Assembly (NCBI GenBank): GCA_029891385.1
Contig: CM057231.1
Span: 66,790,990-66,854,989, forward strand
Source: Erythroxylum novogranatense
Taxonomy: Eukaryota > Streptophyta > Magnoliopsida > Malpighiales > Erythroxylaceae
Length of the DNA: 64,000 nucleotides
Direction of reading: 5' to 3'
The notes under the pieces are model-generated. The model had not been told where the DNA came from. It was given only the letters and a program-made list of their open reading frames with translations, and searched no databases. How positions within the stretch are numbered: the first letter of the stretch is position 1; each line of letters begins with the position of its first letter. A program made the position numbers and the translations under genes. Below, piece by piece: positions 33,706 to 45,604 of the stretch.

Positions 33706-35319
33706 ATATAAGGTTTTTCTGTCTCCTTCTCTTGTTTCTTTACTTTTTGTATTTCGCATTTACTATTTGTCTTCACAAGTTTGGAGGAGAACCATTTAGA
33801 TAGATAGCTTCTTTTGTTTTCCTTTCATTTTCCAATAATACTTTCTCGGTCCCTTCCTGAACTTCTATGCATTTGAGCTTCATCTACATTTTCATTGAGG
33901 ACAATGTGTGTTTTAAGTGTGGGGGAGCTGTTTCCCCGTTTATCTTTCATATTGCATGACTGTTGACTTTATGATTATGAATTGTTGGCCAATGGTTCAT
34001 TCTGTTGATAAACTTGGTGAATTAAAATTTTTTCCTGTCATTCTGCATCTCTTCACCGCGACGAGCTATCACACGTCACGGCGAAGCTATTCTTTCGAGT
34101 ACGTATACGTCGCGATGTCACCCATGTCATACGTCGCGACGTCCGCACGTTCTGACGCTCGCTTCAGACGCCAAGGCCATCAGACATTGTATGAATGATT
34201 TTTGCCTAACTCTTGCATTCAATCAAACATTTTCTGCACTGGATTTTTGTGGCTGTTGACTTCAAAGCTTTTACTGGTTTCAAAATGATGCTTGATTTTT
34301 TGAAAACACCTCCCATTCTTTTAATGATAGTAGGAATTGGCAAAATTTTGCTCTTCATGTTTTCAAAACACAGTAAATGGAAGCATGCTAACAAAGTAGC
34401 ATTTTAAGTTTTTTGAGACTTGAGATTGTTCATAGAGACAATACCCTTGTTGGAAGGATATTTGAGCCAAAAATTTTCTTTTATCTTTGTGTGCGTTTGC
34501 TTATTTCATTCTTCTCTAGAACTTGTTTTAATTCTTACTTGAAGCTTAATGGACTGGATTTTTGTTGATGTGATAGAGGCGTTCCTTCCTCAACCCCTTT
34601 TCCCAAGCACAGTCCCTTACATATTTATCCCTTCCTAGCCCTTTGAGCCCCCTTGTTATGAGCATTTGCATTCATCTTTTTATGGTGACATTAGTTATTT
34701 TTCTTCTGTTAAAAAAATGTTCCAAAAAGGGACAGAAAATGTTTTTCAATTAATAAATAAAAAAAAGAGAGAAAAGAAAGAAGAAAAGCAAGATCAATAA
34801 CAATTTATGCAGTATATATTGCATGAAAAAAAAATTTACGCATTCTTTTTAAGCATACGTTTAGTTTCAGAAAACTATTGACACCAGTTCCTTGTTTAGT
34901 GCATGTGCTCATACTATTCTTTCTTTCTTTCACTTCATCCATTCATTTAGCCTACCGTACATTACAACCCTAAAAGTCCTCTTGATCTTTGAAATGATAG
35001 TTCTTATAGTGGAGAAATAGATTTGACACAAGCCTATGGTCGGAGATGGATTAAGCAGACTGAGAACAAAAATATCCCTAGACATAAGTGAGATGAGCGC
35101 AAACACTATATCTTGAGTGATTCTCTTTTGTTCAATCTCTTGTACTTGAATTCTTTCAATGTTTGTTTTATTAGCACTCTTTCACTTTATTGTGGTTTAT
35201 TTCTGAGGAAGTGAATTGCGTCAATTTCTTTTTATTGTTTTCAGCATGGGCAGATATTTTCTTTCCCTCTTGTATTCTTTTTGACTCTTGCAAACTTTGT
35301 CCAGGAGTACAAAGGTCTA
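33706..35319 (+). other. Athila 3' noncoding region
   Basis: About 1.6 kb between pol and the polypurine tract. Some Athila elements have an env-like gene here, but no frame with a plausible start, signal peptide and membrane span was found. It holds a CGTCGCGACG cassette (34060-34165), an A-rich stretch near 34740-34790, and a TGTGGGGGAG polypurine-like motif near 33920. Confidence 0.7.
34060..34165. repeat. CGTCGCGACG cassette in the Athila 3' region
   Basis: ACGTCGCGACG and variants such as CACCGCGACGAGC and ACGTCGCGATG recur, the same words as in this element's LTRs although the flanks differ. Confidence 0.7.
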
Positions 35320-35333
35320 AGCGTGGGGGAATT
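35320..35333 (+). promoter_or_regulatory. Athila polypurine tract
   Basis: AGCGTGGGGGAATT lies immediately before the 3' LTR start TGATTGAGCC. Confidence 0.8.
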
Positions 35334-36831
35334 TGATTGAGCCAATTTTACATTATAAATTGGCTGCATTTTCATAACTGCTTATGCATTCGTTGACTCC
35401 TAATTGATGATTTTTGTGCTTAAAATGGTTCCTCATACCGAGCTCTTTTAATTCGCAATTTATCAGCAAATTGTCATGATCTAATATTAATTTTTCTATA
35501 ATCTTCATGAGGACAATTGATACTGCAAATTGTTATTATTTTATCGCAGGAGCAAAGGAGTCAACACATCAGGAAGTCAACAGTCATGAGGTCTATCCGC
35601 ATGTCGCGAAGAATATTAATCCGCACGTCGCGACGAGTGAATCATTTCCACACGTCACGACGTATGTTAGTTTGCACGACGCGACAAGCAGGTAATTCTA
35701 CACGTCGCGACGAATATTTATTTACACGTCGCGATGTACGAGCGGATATCCGACCTTAAATGAAAAGTTTGTCTCACTGCTCTGACCCGACCAGCATCCA
35801 TTATAAAAAAATTTGCTATTTTTAGGTCAGAGAGTGGGGGGGCACTTGAATACTTTTGGATACTGAGAGACGCTTCGGAGGTAGCAGAGACAACATTATA
35901 CTTCACCATCATTTTCCGTATTCATCATTATCGACCATCACCACCATCATCGCCACCGTCAGTATCTTCTGCCACCATGAGTATCGCTCAATCTTCAGCA
36001 ATCGAGAGACAAACCAGAGTTATGCGTAGCTAAGTCACATTTCCTCTTGAAGATGTAGCAATGGCTTGAGTTCACTGGAAGCTTCAAAGGGGAGTAATCA
36101 TATAGTATCTAAAGTTTAGTTATATTTGTGTAAACTCTGAGTTAAAGATTGCATCTGTATAGCTAGATAAGCATGGTTAACAGTTTAACCATGTGCTGAA
36201 CACTATGTTGCGATTTGGACAAAGTTATTTCTAAAATTTTCATGCTTAATATATGAAGTTTCATATATGTCATTCGGTTATTGCATTTACTTTAAAAATC
36301 TTCCTAGTTATGTTTGATTTAGATGGTTGTGTTTTATCCGATTGACCAATTGCATTATTTATCCAATTTTCACACTAAGGTTTTTAACAAAGATTTAAAT
36401 AATGGAGTTCATTAATTAAATCTTTGAACCTAAAGAGTCCTTTAGGGTTGATCTTTTGAAACTTAGTGGATTCTATCCCCGAAAACTCATTTTTGAACTG
36501 TGATAGCCTGCGCCCATTTTCAAGAGGATTTATTATCATTTGATCATCACCCAAATTTTCAAATTCATTTATTTTATTGAAAACCCAAAAACATTCTTTA
36601 ATGCTTTTTCTCCAATTTTAATTACTGTTACTAGTTCTTTCAATGACCAAACCCATTTTATCAACTTTAATTGCAATTTTTGACATTTAGGCTAGCTTAG
36701 ACCATTTTCATTTGGTTCCAATTAAGTGAGATGACCCGAGGTTGCAACCTATATCGCAATCTTGGAAATTATTATTTTTTGACCTGTTTCCAAGGATCTA
36801 TCGTAAGGTCGAATTGATAGAGCCGCGATCA
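35334..36831 (+). repeat. Athila 3' LTR (1498 bp)
   Basis: It matches the 5' LTR along its length and ends GCCGCGATCA, followed by the GCCTT duplication. Its cassette (35592-35750) has one more CGTCGCGA unit (near 35600-35635) than the 5' LTR, which accounts for most or all of the 22-bp length difference. Confidence 0.93.
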
Positions 36832-36836
36832 GCCTT

Positions 36837-37450
36837 ATTCAGTTGCGATTTGCTTGTATGTAATGATATGGTACTCCCAACTGTGTTATTGCAAACTAAA
36901 CTGTGTATGCTTGTGTGCCGTGTTATTATTGTGACTTGATTAAGTGATGCATGAATTGGGCGAACTATCGATGATGGTTCCTCACTGAGTTCGCAAAACT
37001 CATCCAAAATTTGCAAATATTTTTCAGGACTTAGAAGAATACCCCGTTAGGTTTACGAGAGTATGTCTACAGCATTCAAATGAAGAATAGAGGTTGGGAT
37101 CAGTCCACGTCTGCATTAGTGTTGTCCTTCTGTTCTTCATAAAATTGTATATCGCATGCTCTGTAAATCAATACTTTGTATTTATAGCGGGCCTAATTTG
37201 GTTATGGATTGGTATACATTAAATAGCTGTGTTAAATTATTGTTGAATGTTTGTAATGATTGAGAATGACTGGAATGGTATACAAATTAATGTGGGCTCG
37301 ATTGTATACTGTTTTCGCGTGTATGAATGTTTGCAAAAGAAAAATTGATACTGAGTTTACTGAGTGATGTAGCACGCTACCCTCTCGGGGCACGGATTCG
37401 GATATCACCAACGATGTCGGGTTCGGGTCACACGGGAGTGGGATGTTACA
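36837..37450 (+). mobile_element. LTR of chromovirus B, segment 3 of 3
   Basis: It carries the double palindrome (AACTATCGATGATGGTT, then a decayed GAGTTCGCAAAACTC), the acceptor-like TATTTTTCAG ending at 37027, and a terminal stretch with ATCACCAACGATGTCGGGTT that mirrors the ends of L3 and L6. It ends GTGGGATGTTACA. Confidence 0.85.
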
Positions 37451-37454
37451 TTTA

Positions 37455-37728
37455 GGTAATGTAGAGCCCGGCCTCTACCGCCATCACTCCAGGTAATGTC
37501 CTCTTTGGCACTTGCGTGAGTCACGACTCGAACACAAGACCTCAAGGTTTTGTTCCACTTTAAGTGGACGCCTCTTACCATTGAGCCAAGTCTTTTTAAT
37601 GTAGAGCTTGGCCTCTACCGCCATCACTCTAGGTATTGTCCTCTTTGATCAAGGGTGAGTCCACGACTCGAACCCAATACCTCAAGGTTTTGTTGCACTT
37701 TAAGTGCACGCCCCTTACCATTGAGCCA
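37455..37728 (-). repeat. Two tandem tRNA-derived SINE units
   Basis: Two units of about 135 bp read on the minus strand. Each has a pol III A-box-like TGGCTCAATGG, a palindrome CACTTAAAGTG, and a B-box-like GTTCGAGTC, then a body CAAAGAGGACA..ACC and GATGGCGGTAGAGGC. The downstream unit on the minus strand ends at 37455; the other tail reads CATTAAAAAGAC. The tRNA-like head is shared with the foldback cluster at 58144-59213. Confidence 0.8.
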
Positions 37729-38765
37729 TTGGCCATACTTGAAACCATATTTGAACAAGCCATAGTCAAGGACTTCAAGTTGGGTTTCACTTTTATAGTA
37801 GGCGATAAGCTAACAAAAGTTTCTGTCCATAAATGATAGTAATTAATTTTGCAACCACATCATTCATGTGCATTTAATGTTGTTAAGTGTAGCAAGATAT
37901 TTTCCTACATGCTTATATATGATTTGTAGGATGATACATAAAAAGTTGTTTATTACAATGATTCTTTAAAATGATGCATGATTTTGAAACCATACTTTTA
38001 GAAATGGTTTTTAAGATATAACAAGTTTATGAAAAGCAAGTTTTCAAGAAAATTTGCCTTTGTGGGCATCAAGCTTATAAGATTTTGAAACTCTATGTGT
38101 TATGTGGGTTTGTGGTAGTCCCTCAAGAACTGTCACGTGCACGTTGACCCAAGTCCCGCCTGCCTACTAGTGGCATGGAGCTCCATCAAGGACTCCCTCA
38201 AGAATTCATGACTACGTAGGACCATTTCTTTGGAAATGTGTAGTGCGTCATGTTTTCGACTTACCCAAACCATTTGATATGTTTATATGTTCATGCTAAG
38301 TTGATAGGAGTAATGCATTCTTGATTTTGTATACATATAAACTTTTGCATTGAAAATGTATGAAATTTATTTCCTTGTTGAAAACTGTAAAATTGTTAAC
38401 CATGGGCTTCAAGCTCAACCTCACCTTTCCTCCACATAAGCAGGTGAAGAGCAAGAGATTAAGTAGTCAAGGGTCAAGGGCATCACTCGGCTTTTGAAAT
38501 GTGATTGTATTTCAAGCTACTTTTGAAACCAAGGCTTTAGTTGCATTTTGAGTAGTTCGTTGTTCAAGTATCTTTTGAATCTGAGATTTTTTTGAGACAT
38601 TAATGTTTGAGGCTTGAAATGCCCACTAAAGCTTTGTAATAACTATGATCTTTTGATGCTACTGGTATATGATTTTTGTTTTCTACCCTGATTCACAAGG
38701 TTTCATAAAAGGGGAATTCGTATACTAACTTAAAGGCAAATTTTTGGGTTGATCTGGACTGATTT
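37729..38765 (+). mobile_element. Remnant of an S-family LTR (3' part)
   Basis: It shares with LTRs 50093 and 60009 the segment TTATGTGGGTTTGTGGTAGTC-like, a GTCACGTGCACGTTGAC stretch (also in 50093), TGCCTACTAGTGGCA, and a CTCAACCTCACCTTTCCTCC pyrimidine tract before exon 3. Both true ends are missing. No gene. Confidence 0.65.
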
Positions 38766-40355
38766 TGTAACATTCCGTCTCCATTTTAAGGGTTAAGACC
38801 CGAGCATATATGTATATAGATATGGAATGTTTTCACATAAAAAGTAGTACATGCATTCATTGACAACTTCTGGGTGTAATTGTCATTAAATGTGAATGTA
38901 TTGAAAATGAGGAGTAGAAGGAGTGGAAAGAGTGATCTGGGTATGAGTTGTGATAAGAAAAGATTTAGAAATAAAATTAGTAGTGATCTGGAAAATGTTC
39001 ACTGAGTATGCTTCGATCTGTTAGCCCTAACTTCTCCTTTAGTTGTCCAAACGAGATGGCTCTTAATTTGGATTAAACTAGAAATATATGGCTACATTTT
39101 TATGAATACATCGATTTTCAATTCTATCCCTAAGAATCTCAAAAGTTGTCATGAAGTGAAGAATTGGGAGCAGTATTGGTGTAGGAATGAAAATTTTGTC
39201 TTTGGATTGTAGGGGCAAATTTGGGATTGATGTTGATGAATTTTGGCAAAATTTCCTTCTGGAAAGTTGTAGATCTTTCTTTTATCTTTCCAACAGTATA
39301 TTATATGAAAATTTTGGATATCGGAGTCAAAAGGTATGATTCTTATAAGTGGAGACATTCTGGAAGAAAAGCAGATGATAGAAATGAGACGGAGGAAAAC
39401 CAGACGATAGAAATGAGACGGAAGAAAAACAGACGATAGAAATGAAACAGAAGAAAAGCAGAAGATAGAAATGAGACATAGAAAAAGTAGACGATAGAAA
39501 TAAGACAGAGGAAAAGAAGAAGATAGAAATAAGACGGAAGAAAAGCAGATGATAGAAATGAGACGGAAGAAAAGTAGACGATAGAAATGAGACGGAGGAA
39601 AAGCAGAAGATAGAAATGAGACTGAAGAAAAGAAGACGATAGAAATGAGACGGAAGAAAACAGACGATAGAAATGATACGGAAGAAAATGAGACGATAGA
39701 AATGAGACGATGGAAATGAGATGATAGAACTGAGACCAAAGGAAAGTGAGACAATGCAAAATATGAGACAATGCAAAAGTGAATTGAAAGAATTGGCCTT
39801 TGAGGTCTTCATGAAAGTTATATATATAGAAGTCCTCTTTCTAATGGTCTAAAAATGAAGTCAATCCGAAATCTATAACAAAAGTTATGACATTTTTACC
39901 AAGAGAGGTACAAATTGATTGATGGTATAAACATGTTGGATTCTTTCTGGTATAATTTCCCCATCTGACCCCCATATGAAGTGATACTTGAAACAATAGA
40001 TTTCTAACTTCTGGTATTGTCTCTCCATGAAAATTTGTGTCTTTTGGAGTGTTTTTCATAAAGTTACATTAGAATAAGTGAGGGATCAGTTGGGAGAGCA
40101 TGCTTGGAGTATGATCACGTTAGCTCATTAAGTTTATCTTAAGTTGTAAAATTCCGATTGAGATGATTCTTGTTTCAACACAAATTAAAGGCTTAAATCT
40201 ATGATTCCTTGATGAGGTCAAGTTGAGATTTTGGTGTTTGATGGGTGTGGCACACCACCTTAGGGAAATGTTGATTATGACCCTACAGGGTATTTCAGCT
40301 CAAGGTTTAGGACTCCGGATGTTGGGCTTCAGAAACGGGGTTCCAACGATCACAA
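38766..40355 (+). mobile_element. Truncated L-family LTR (L4) with a minisatellite
   Basis: It starts TGTAACATTCCGTCTCC, keeps degenerate long-repeat words (GTTGTAGATC, TTTATCTTTCCAACAG), and carries the 29-bp minisatellite where sister LTRs have a palindrome cassette. The 3' boundary is approximate, and most of the exon-2 and hairpin region is missing. No gene. Confidence 0.65.
39362..39775 (+). repeat. 29-bp minisatellite, about 14 units
   Basis: Unit GGAAGAAAAGCAGACGATAG plus AAATGAGAC. The first twelve or so units are well kept and the last few are shortened. Because 29 is not a multiple of three, the complement is open in all three frames, giving meaningless Ser/Phe-rich frames. Confidence 0.95.
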
Positions 40356-40587
40356 GAAGTTGAAATTGCAAGTAATTTGAGTTATGTGGAGGAACCGATT
40401 AAGATTATGGGTTATCCAACTAAACAATTGAGAAACCTACTGGTCCCATTAGTTAAAGTCCTTTAGAGGAATCATTCGAGATAAGAAGCTACATAGGAAA
40501 CTAAGGAAAACTTGAGGAAACAATAACCCTATCTGTTTGATCAAACAGGTAAGAATTTCAAGGATGAAATTTTATAAGGGGTAGAAT
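40356..40587 (+). pseudogene. pol: Chromovirus integrase tail and chromodomain relic
   Basis: The reading EVEIASNLSYVEEP, LLVPLVKVL, then EAT and PYLFDQTGKNFKDEI matches the end of the pol at 1944-2250. At least five stops interrupt it (TAG or TAA between about 40460 and 40580). A purine-rich tract (ATAAGGGGTAGAAT) leads straight into the LTR at 40588. Everything upstream of the chromodomain is gone. Confidence 0.85.
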
Positions 40588-43500
40588 TGTAATAGCCTAT
40601 TTTCCATACGAACGGTTACATCCATAGAATATTGCATATGGTCATATTATTGAGAATTCATGAATTACATTTCATTCACATACATATCAATAGCATACCC
40701 ATATGAATTATGATTTAGTACACATTTTAAAGAATGTATATGCACTCAAACGTATCCCAAGGTATGAAAAGCTTAAAATGATTATGATGTGAATTATGTA
40801 TTATTTACGCTTTGCATTTTGGTTCGATTGATAAAACTAGTAAACTTGGAATTAATTTTGTACAGTTGTAAAATTGATGAATTTAAATGTACATGTGGTT
40901 TAGAAAAAGTGCCAAGTGGTAAGACAAATGAATACATGAAAAATTAGTATGATTAAGCCTATGAATAAGTGACATTTGGTATAGATAAATAAGTGACATT
41001 TGGCATAGATGAATGAATGACATTTGGCATAGCTAATTAATGGTCAAATGACATTGATCATGGAGTGACAAATGGACCAATAAATAGGTGAACATTTGGT
41101 AACTTACGAAGATGATAAGTAGTTAGCATGCTTAAGGACATATATTAATCCAAAGTAATGACACCTTGCACCTAGTTGAATTAAGTAAGTTCTAGCAAGT
41201 TTTTGTTATGTTCATCTTCTTTCTTACTTCTCTCCACCCAAACCTACATCCATCTCCTAGCTCTACATTTTTTGTTTAAGTCTTCTAAGCTGCTACAACA
41301 AAATCTATTCTTCTACCCTCACAAAGTTAGGTAAAGAATCAAAACATTGTTGCTCTTGTTATAGCCTTTGAACGTAGCTAAAATCCAATCAATTGCCACC
41401 TTAAATTTGTGATGATTTTTGCATGCATGGAGAGCTGAATTAGTTTCATCTTTGAGTTGGAATTTGAGATATACAAGTAAGTGAAAGATTGATATTTATG
41501 GCATGTTATAATAGAGAATTTAGGATGATGAAATTGGGTTATTGATGATGAATTGTGTTGGAAATTTCTATATGAACTTGGATACTTTTCTATTGTGTTC
41601 TTGATGTATGGACAATAGGTTATGGATTTTTTATGGATGAATTAGATTATTATTTAAGGTATAATGAAGGTGAATTTACGTTAAAGAAAGGTGCTAAAAT
41701 AGTGATCTTAAAATGGCAATAGAACTAGGATACATGATTGATAGTGAATGATAGTTTTTGGTTGAATTTTGAGGTGTGAAAGATAATGATTTGTGAGTTA
41801 ACTAATGAATGTTTTTTGAATTAAGGTTGGACATGAATTTAATATGCAATTAAAGCATAAATAAGGTAGAAAGGAAGTAAAATTGATGGACTTTGGTGAA
41901 GGTGTGTTGGATAGAGTACGGAGTAAAAATTAGAAGCAAAATGAAGGTTATGGGTGAGTGAACCTATGATTATGGGATTTATAAGGCTCTTTCCTACGGT
42001 CGTGGGGAGTACTTTGGAAGGAGAAAAGGTTGGTTTTAGGCAATGTTTAGACTATATAAGGTTAAGACACTTCATAATGGTGTAATTGGACTTGATTGGG
42101 GCTCTAAATGAACCTAAAAAGTTGCTTGATTAAGTGATTAAGTGTTTGATAAGTTTAAGTTGTTAATTGAGGTTATAAATTAAGGAATGGAATGATTGAT
42201 ATTAATGCATATGAATTTGAGAAGTATGAGTTGTTAATGGTATAAAGATGTTTATGTGAATGCAAATGTGATACAAAGGATATAAGAAATGAAGTAGGTG
42301 TGATTGAATGAGAATTGGGAAATTTTGTGAATATTTAATGCTTCGAAAGAATTGATGAATGTATTATTAATGAATTTAGGGTAATCAAACTTACCTAAAG
42401 CATAACCTAACTGCAAACAAGTTATATACAAGCTATGATGAATGAATAAGCAAGATTTGTGAATAAGGTTACATACCTGGGATAGTCAATTGAACATGCA
42501 TTAAGTATAACACATATACATATATATGATTGAGTACTTATTTGACTAATCAAGTTAGTCATGTGTATATATGTGTGTATTGCATGGTATGTAAGCATAA
42601 ATTGATTGACATCATCCATAAATTATCGGCTCATCGAGGTAATAGCTATCTATAACTTACTATAAGTTGACCTAGATGATCTTCACTACAACTGAATTAT
42701 TTTTGTATAAATTTCAATTACTGAATTGCTACTTATATAATTGTGATATTACAAGCATTATTGATCCGAGAAGCTTGATATTTGGGAATTTATTGGTAAT
42801 GTTTATTGATTTTATGTGAATAAGGAAATGTGTGCTTAACTAAATGTTCAATGTCAGACTTAGATCCGATGATTATGATAACTAACTGTGTACTTTGAAA
42901 GAAAGTGATTGATAGCATATTATATGGAATGTTGCACTCCATCACATGAATATGTATGATCAGATAAAGGAGTTATGACCGAAGTGACCAACATAAAAAG
43001 AGCTTAAAGCTCATAATGGGCACAAAGAGTCATAAGCTAATGAGCCAGATATCCACAATGGGTACTGGACAATATCTAAAATGAGTTTGGAATCCACTAC
43101 AGACATGGGATAGTTAAATAGGCGCTCGATCACAACAAAATAAAAATAAAAGTGAATCTCATGTGCATTTACATATATATCTTTACATATGTTCATTAAA
43201 TTGATTACAAATAAATGTTGAATTGTGTTGATATAATGATGTGTAATGCTTGTGTACATATTGATGATATAAAAAATTGAGATAAATGATTTGATTATTC
43301 TGAAATGACTATATGAAGTCTTTGTATTCATAATATGCTTATTGAAATATGACGAGTGATGTGATATTTATGAGATTTGAATTTGGATAAGGTGTTATAC
43401 TGATTGAACTATGTTTTATAAATAAGATGTTTATGTTCTGTTTGAGTGAGCACATTGATGATGGTTCGCTTACTGAGTTCGCAAAACCCATCAAAATTGC

Positions 43501-43589
43501 CAAGTTGATTTTGTAGGTATTGAAAGGAGATTTAGCTTCTAAAGCAATCTAGTTGAAGTCTAGTATTGTGGAACAAGAAATGACTCAAA
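40588..43589 (+). mobile_element. L-family LTR (L5), 3' end missing
   Basis: It starts TGTAATAGCC. It keeps a donor-like GAGGTAATAGC (about 42639), a hairpin array closed by GTTATGACCG (42973-42982) and CGATCACAAC, a decayed double palindrome (about 43450-43490) and an acceptor-like GATTTTGTAG ending at 43516. It is cut at 43589 by a copia-type LTR. A 3-copy GTGACATTTGGCATAGAT-like repeat lies near 40969-41030. No gene. Confidence 0.75.
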
Positions 43590-44407
43590 TGTTGGATTGG
43601 AAAAAGAAAGCATATCATATTTGGAGAAACGGTAGATTTCAAAAAAATTTAGAAAACTAAATTGCAGCAAAATCAATATATCCAAATCATCAAGCCAATC
43701 TATACATGATATGGTATAAGGATAATATTAAACATAAACAAGATAGAGATTATATTACTGACTCCTTCACTACAGCTTTAACTCCTTGCTATGCTATCCT
43801 ATCCTAAAAAATATATCCTCTCCTAAGTGATGTATCCTCTTCTTTTTGTTATTGTTTCCTCTTCTCGATATTGTATCCTCAACTAATCCTATCTACCACT
43901 TATTCTTTATGGATAACTTGGTTAACAAGATCCTTTGGTGAGAAAGGAGAAGAAAACTTTTGAGGAGAATTTTCTTAGAAGAAAGAAGACCAAGAACGAG
44001 ACACTCTCATGTAATTTTTTATTTTTTTTCATGCAAGATAGATGAGAGAGTGATAAAAATGTAAGAACACCGTCTTACTCCCTCACACTTTTGGTTAACA
44101 ACAAAGGAAGGAAGAGTTTTCCAACCAATGCATCATTTCTTTATTTAATCAATAATAAAGAAGCCATTAAATGAGACTCTTCTCATTTGTCTTTAAGATG
44201 ACTATGAAAACTATATTAGCCTAAATGAGACCTATCAATTTTGTTTTTGATGATGAAAGAAGGAAGATTGTCTATCCAATGTATATCTTTCTTCTTTAAT
44301 CTAATGAATGCTAATAGGTTACATGTTATCATTAAAAGATAACCATAAAACCATTTAATTGTAAGTTCTTAACTCTATTTAATGATGATAAACCATAATA
44401 AAGACCA
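43590..44407 (-). mobile_element. Copia-type LTR C1, segment 1 of 2
   Basis: Read on the minus strand this is the 3' part of an LTR ending CCAATCCAACA. It is a reverse copy of LTR C2 (49971-53502) with matching words such as ATACATGATATGGTATAAG. It is split by a solo LTR at 44408 with GACCA duplicated. No primer site lies next to its end, so it is a lone or truncated LTR. Confidence 0.75.
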
Positions 44408-45118
44408 TGTAGCATCCCACTCCCACGAGACCCGAACCCGACATCGACGGTGATATCCGAGCCCGCGACCCGCGAGGGTGGTATGCTAGAGCAGTCAATA
44501 CAGTTTAAAACTTGGTAATATATATATATATATTTTTAAATCCCATCGAGTGCGCAAATACCAGTAAATAATTTAGGCACGTTCTAATACGAAATCATTT
44601 TCAATCAGATCATTATTTCGGTAATCAAATTACAATACAACATTAATCAATTGGGCACTCGGCAATACCAGTACGAACTTTGCGGAAATACAAATTTACA
44701 TATAATTCAAAAGACACAAATGCAGACGTGAACTGATCCCGACCTTAACTCTGACTTGCAATCAGTACTCATACTCCCGTGCCCAACGGGGTACTCTTCG
44801 ATCCCTGAAAAATATTTGCAATGTTGGGTGAGTTTGCGAACTCAGTGAGAAACCATCATCGATGGTTCACTCAAATCATGCATACGCACATGGCGTACCA
44901 CATAATACAGTAATATTCAGTCATCAGTATAATATAACAGTTTACAGCATTATATAATAATTTGCAGTAACATGTAACAATTTACAGTAGCATGTAACAC
45001 TTTTCAGTATCATATCGCAGTTTACAGTAATTCATGTCATCACGTAAGCAGTAATTGTCACAAAACAGTCATTCAGGTGTATGCAATGCATATGTGACTC
45101 TTTTCCAGTTATTCAGTG

Positions 45119-45240
45119 TTGTGCCCAAGTGCTCGATCGAGAACAGAAGGACGCGTCGAGGATTTCTCCCCTGGGCTAAGCGGTCGATGATAAAGGTGAG
45201 AGCTCGAGGCTCGTTTCAGTGATAATAGCAACTTGGGACA
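45119..45240 (-). other. Hairpin array of LTR L6 with changed outer stem
   Basis: On the minus strand TGTCCCAAG opens and CTTGGGCACAA closes the array. In LTR A the same places read GTTGTGACCG and CGGTCACAAC, so both arms have changed and still pair. Inner stem-loops include GAGCCTCGAGCTC. Confidence 0.6.
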
Positions 45241-45538
45241 CATCCATTATCTGATCATGCATTTATACATGCGATGCAGTGTTTAGTGATTCAGTAATTA
45301 TGGCTATAAAAACCCAGTATATCAGTTCCCAGTCTTACACCGTGATCCAGTCCAGTACAGTAAAAGCATGCAATTCAATCCAATAGATTCCAGTAATCAT
45401 GTAATAGTCCAATCCAATTCAGTAGTAGCATGCAATTTGATCCTAAACACACCAGTGATCATACAGTTCACCTTTGCAAGTAATTCATACAGAGCATGTA
45501 AGCAATCAGGAATTTGAGAAATCAACTAGGTTACTCCC

Positions 45539-45604
45539 CTGTACTTCCGAGCTAATATCTGGAAGTCTTAATAACGTCGGTAGATCGACGCTCCAAATGT
45601 GCCT
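45539..45604 (-). other. Putative 66-nt exon 2 in solo LTR L6
   Basis: ATTATCATAG precedes it on the minus strand, and the ACTTCC..GGAAGT hairpin closes it. The following donor has become GGGAGT, which should prevent normal splicing of this copy. Confidence 0.45.

Larger units (their letters stand above)
13240..36831 (+). mobile_element. Athila-type Ty3/gypsy retrotransposon, complete but degenerate and interrupted
   Basis: The element has two LTRs (13240-14715 and 35334-36831), a tRNA-Asp-type primer site, gag-pol in the order gag, protease, RT, RNase H, integrase, and a polypurine tract. It is flanked by GCCTT on both sides (13235-13239 and 36832-36836). Its integrase is split by two solo LTRs (20165-28772 and 28795-33156). 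Without these the element is about 10.6 kb. No env-like gene was found. All genes carry frameshifts or stops. Confidence 0.95.

Noticed and set aside
33917..34198. Env-like frame after Athila pol
   Set aside because: 93 codons, no convincing signal peptide or membrane span, and it runs over the palindrome cassette.
39149..39812. Three overlapping minus-strand frames of 142-201 codons rich in Ser, Phe and Leu
   Set aside because: They are the complement of a 29-bp minisatellite. The unit is not a multiple of three, so all frames stay open. There is no domain or composition of a real protein.
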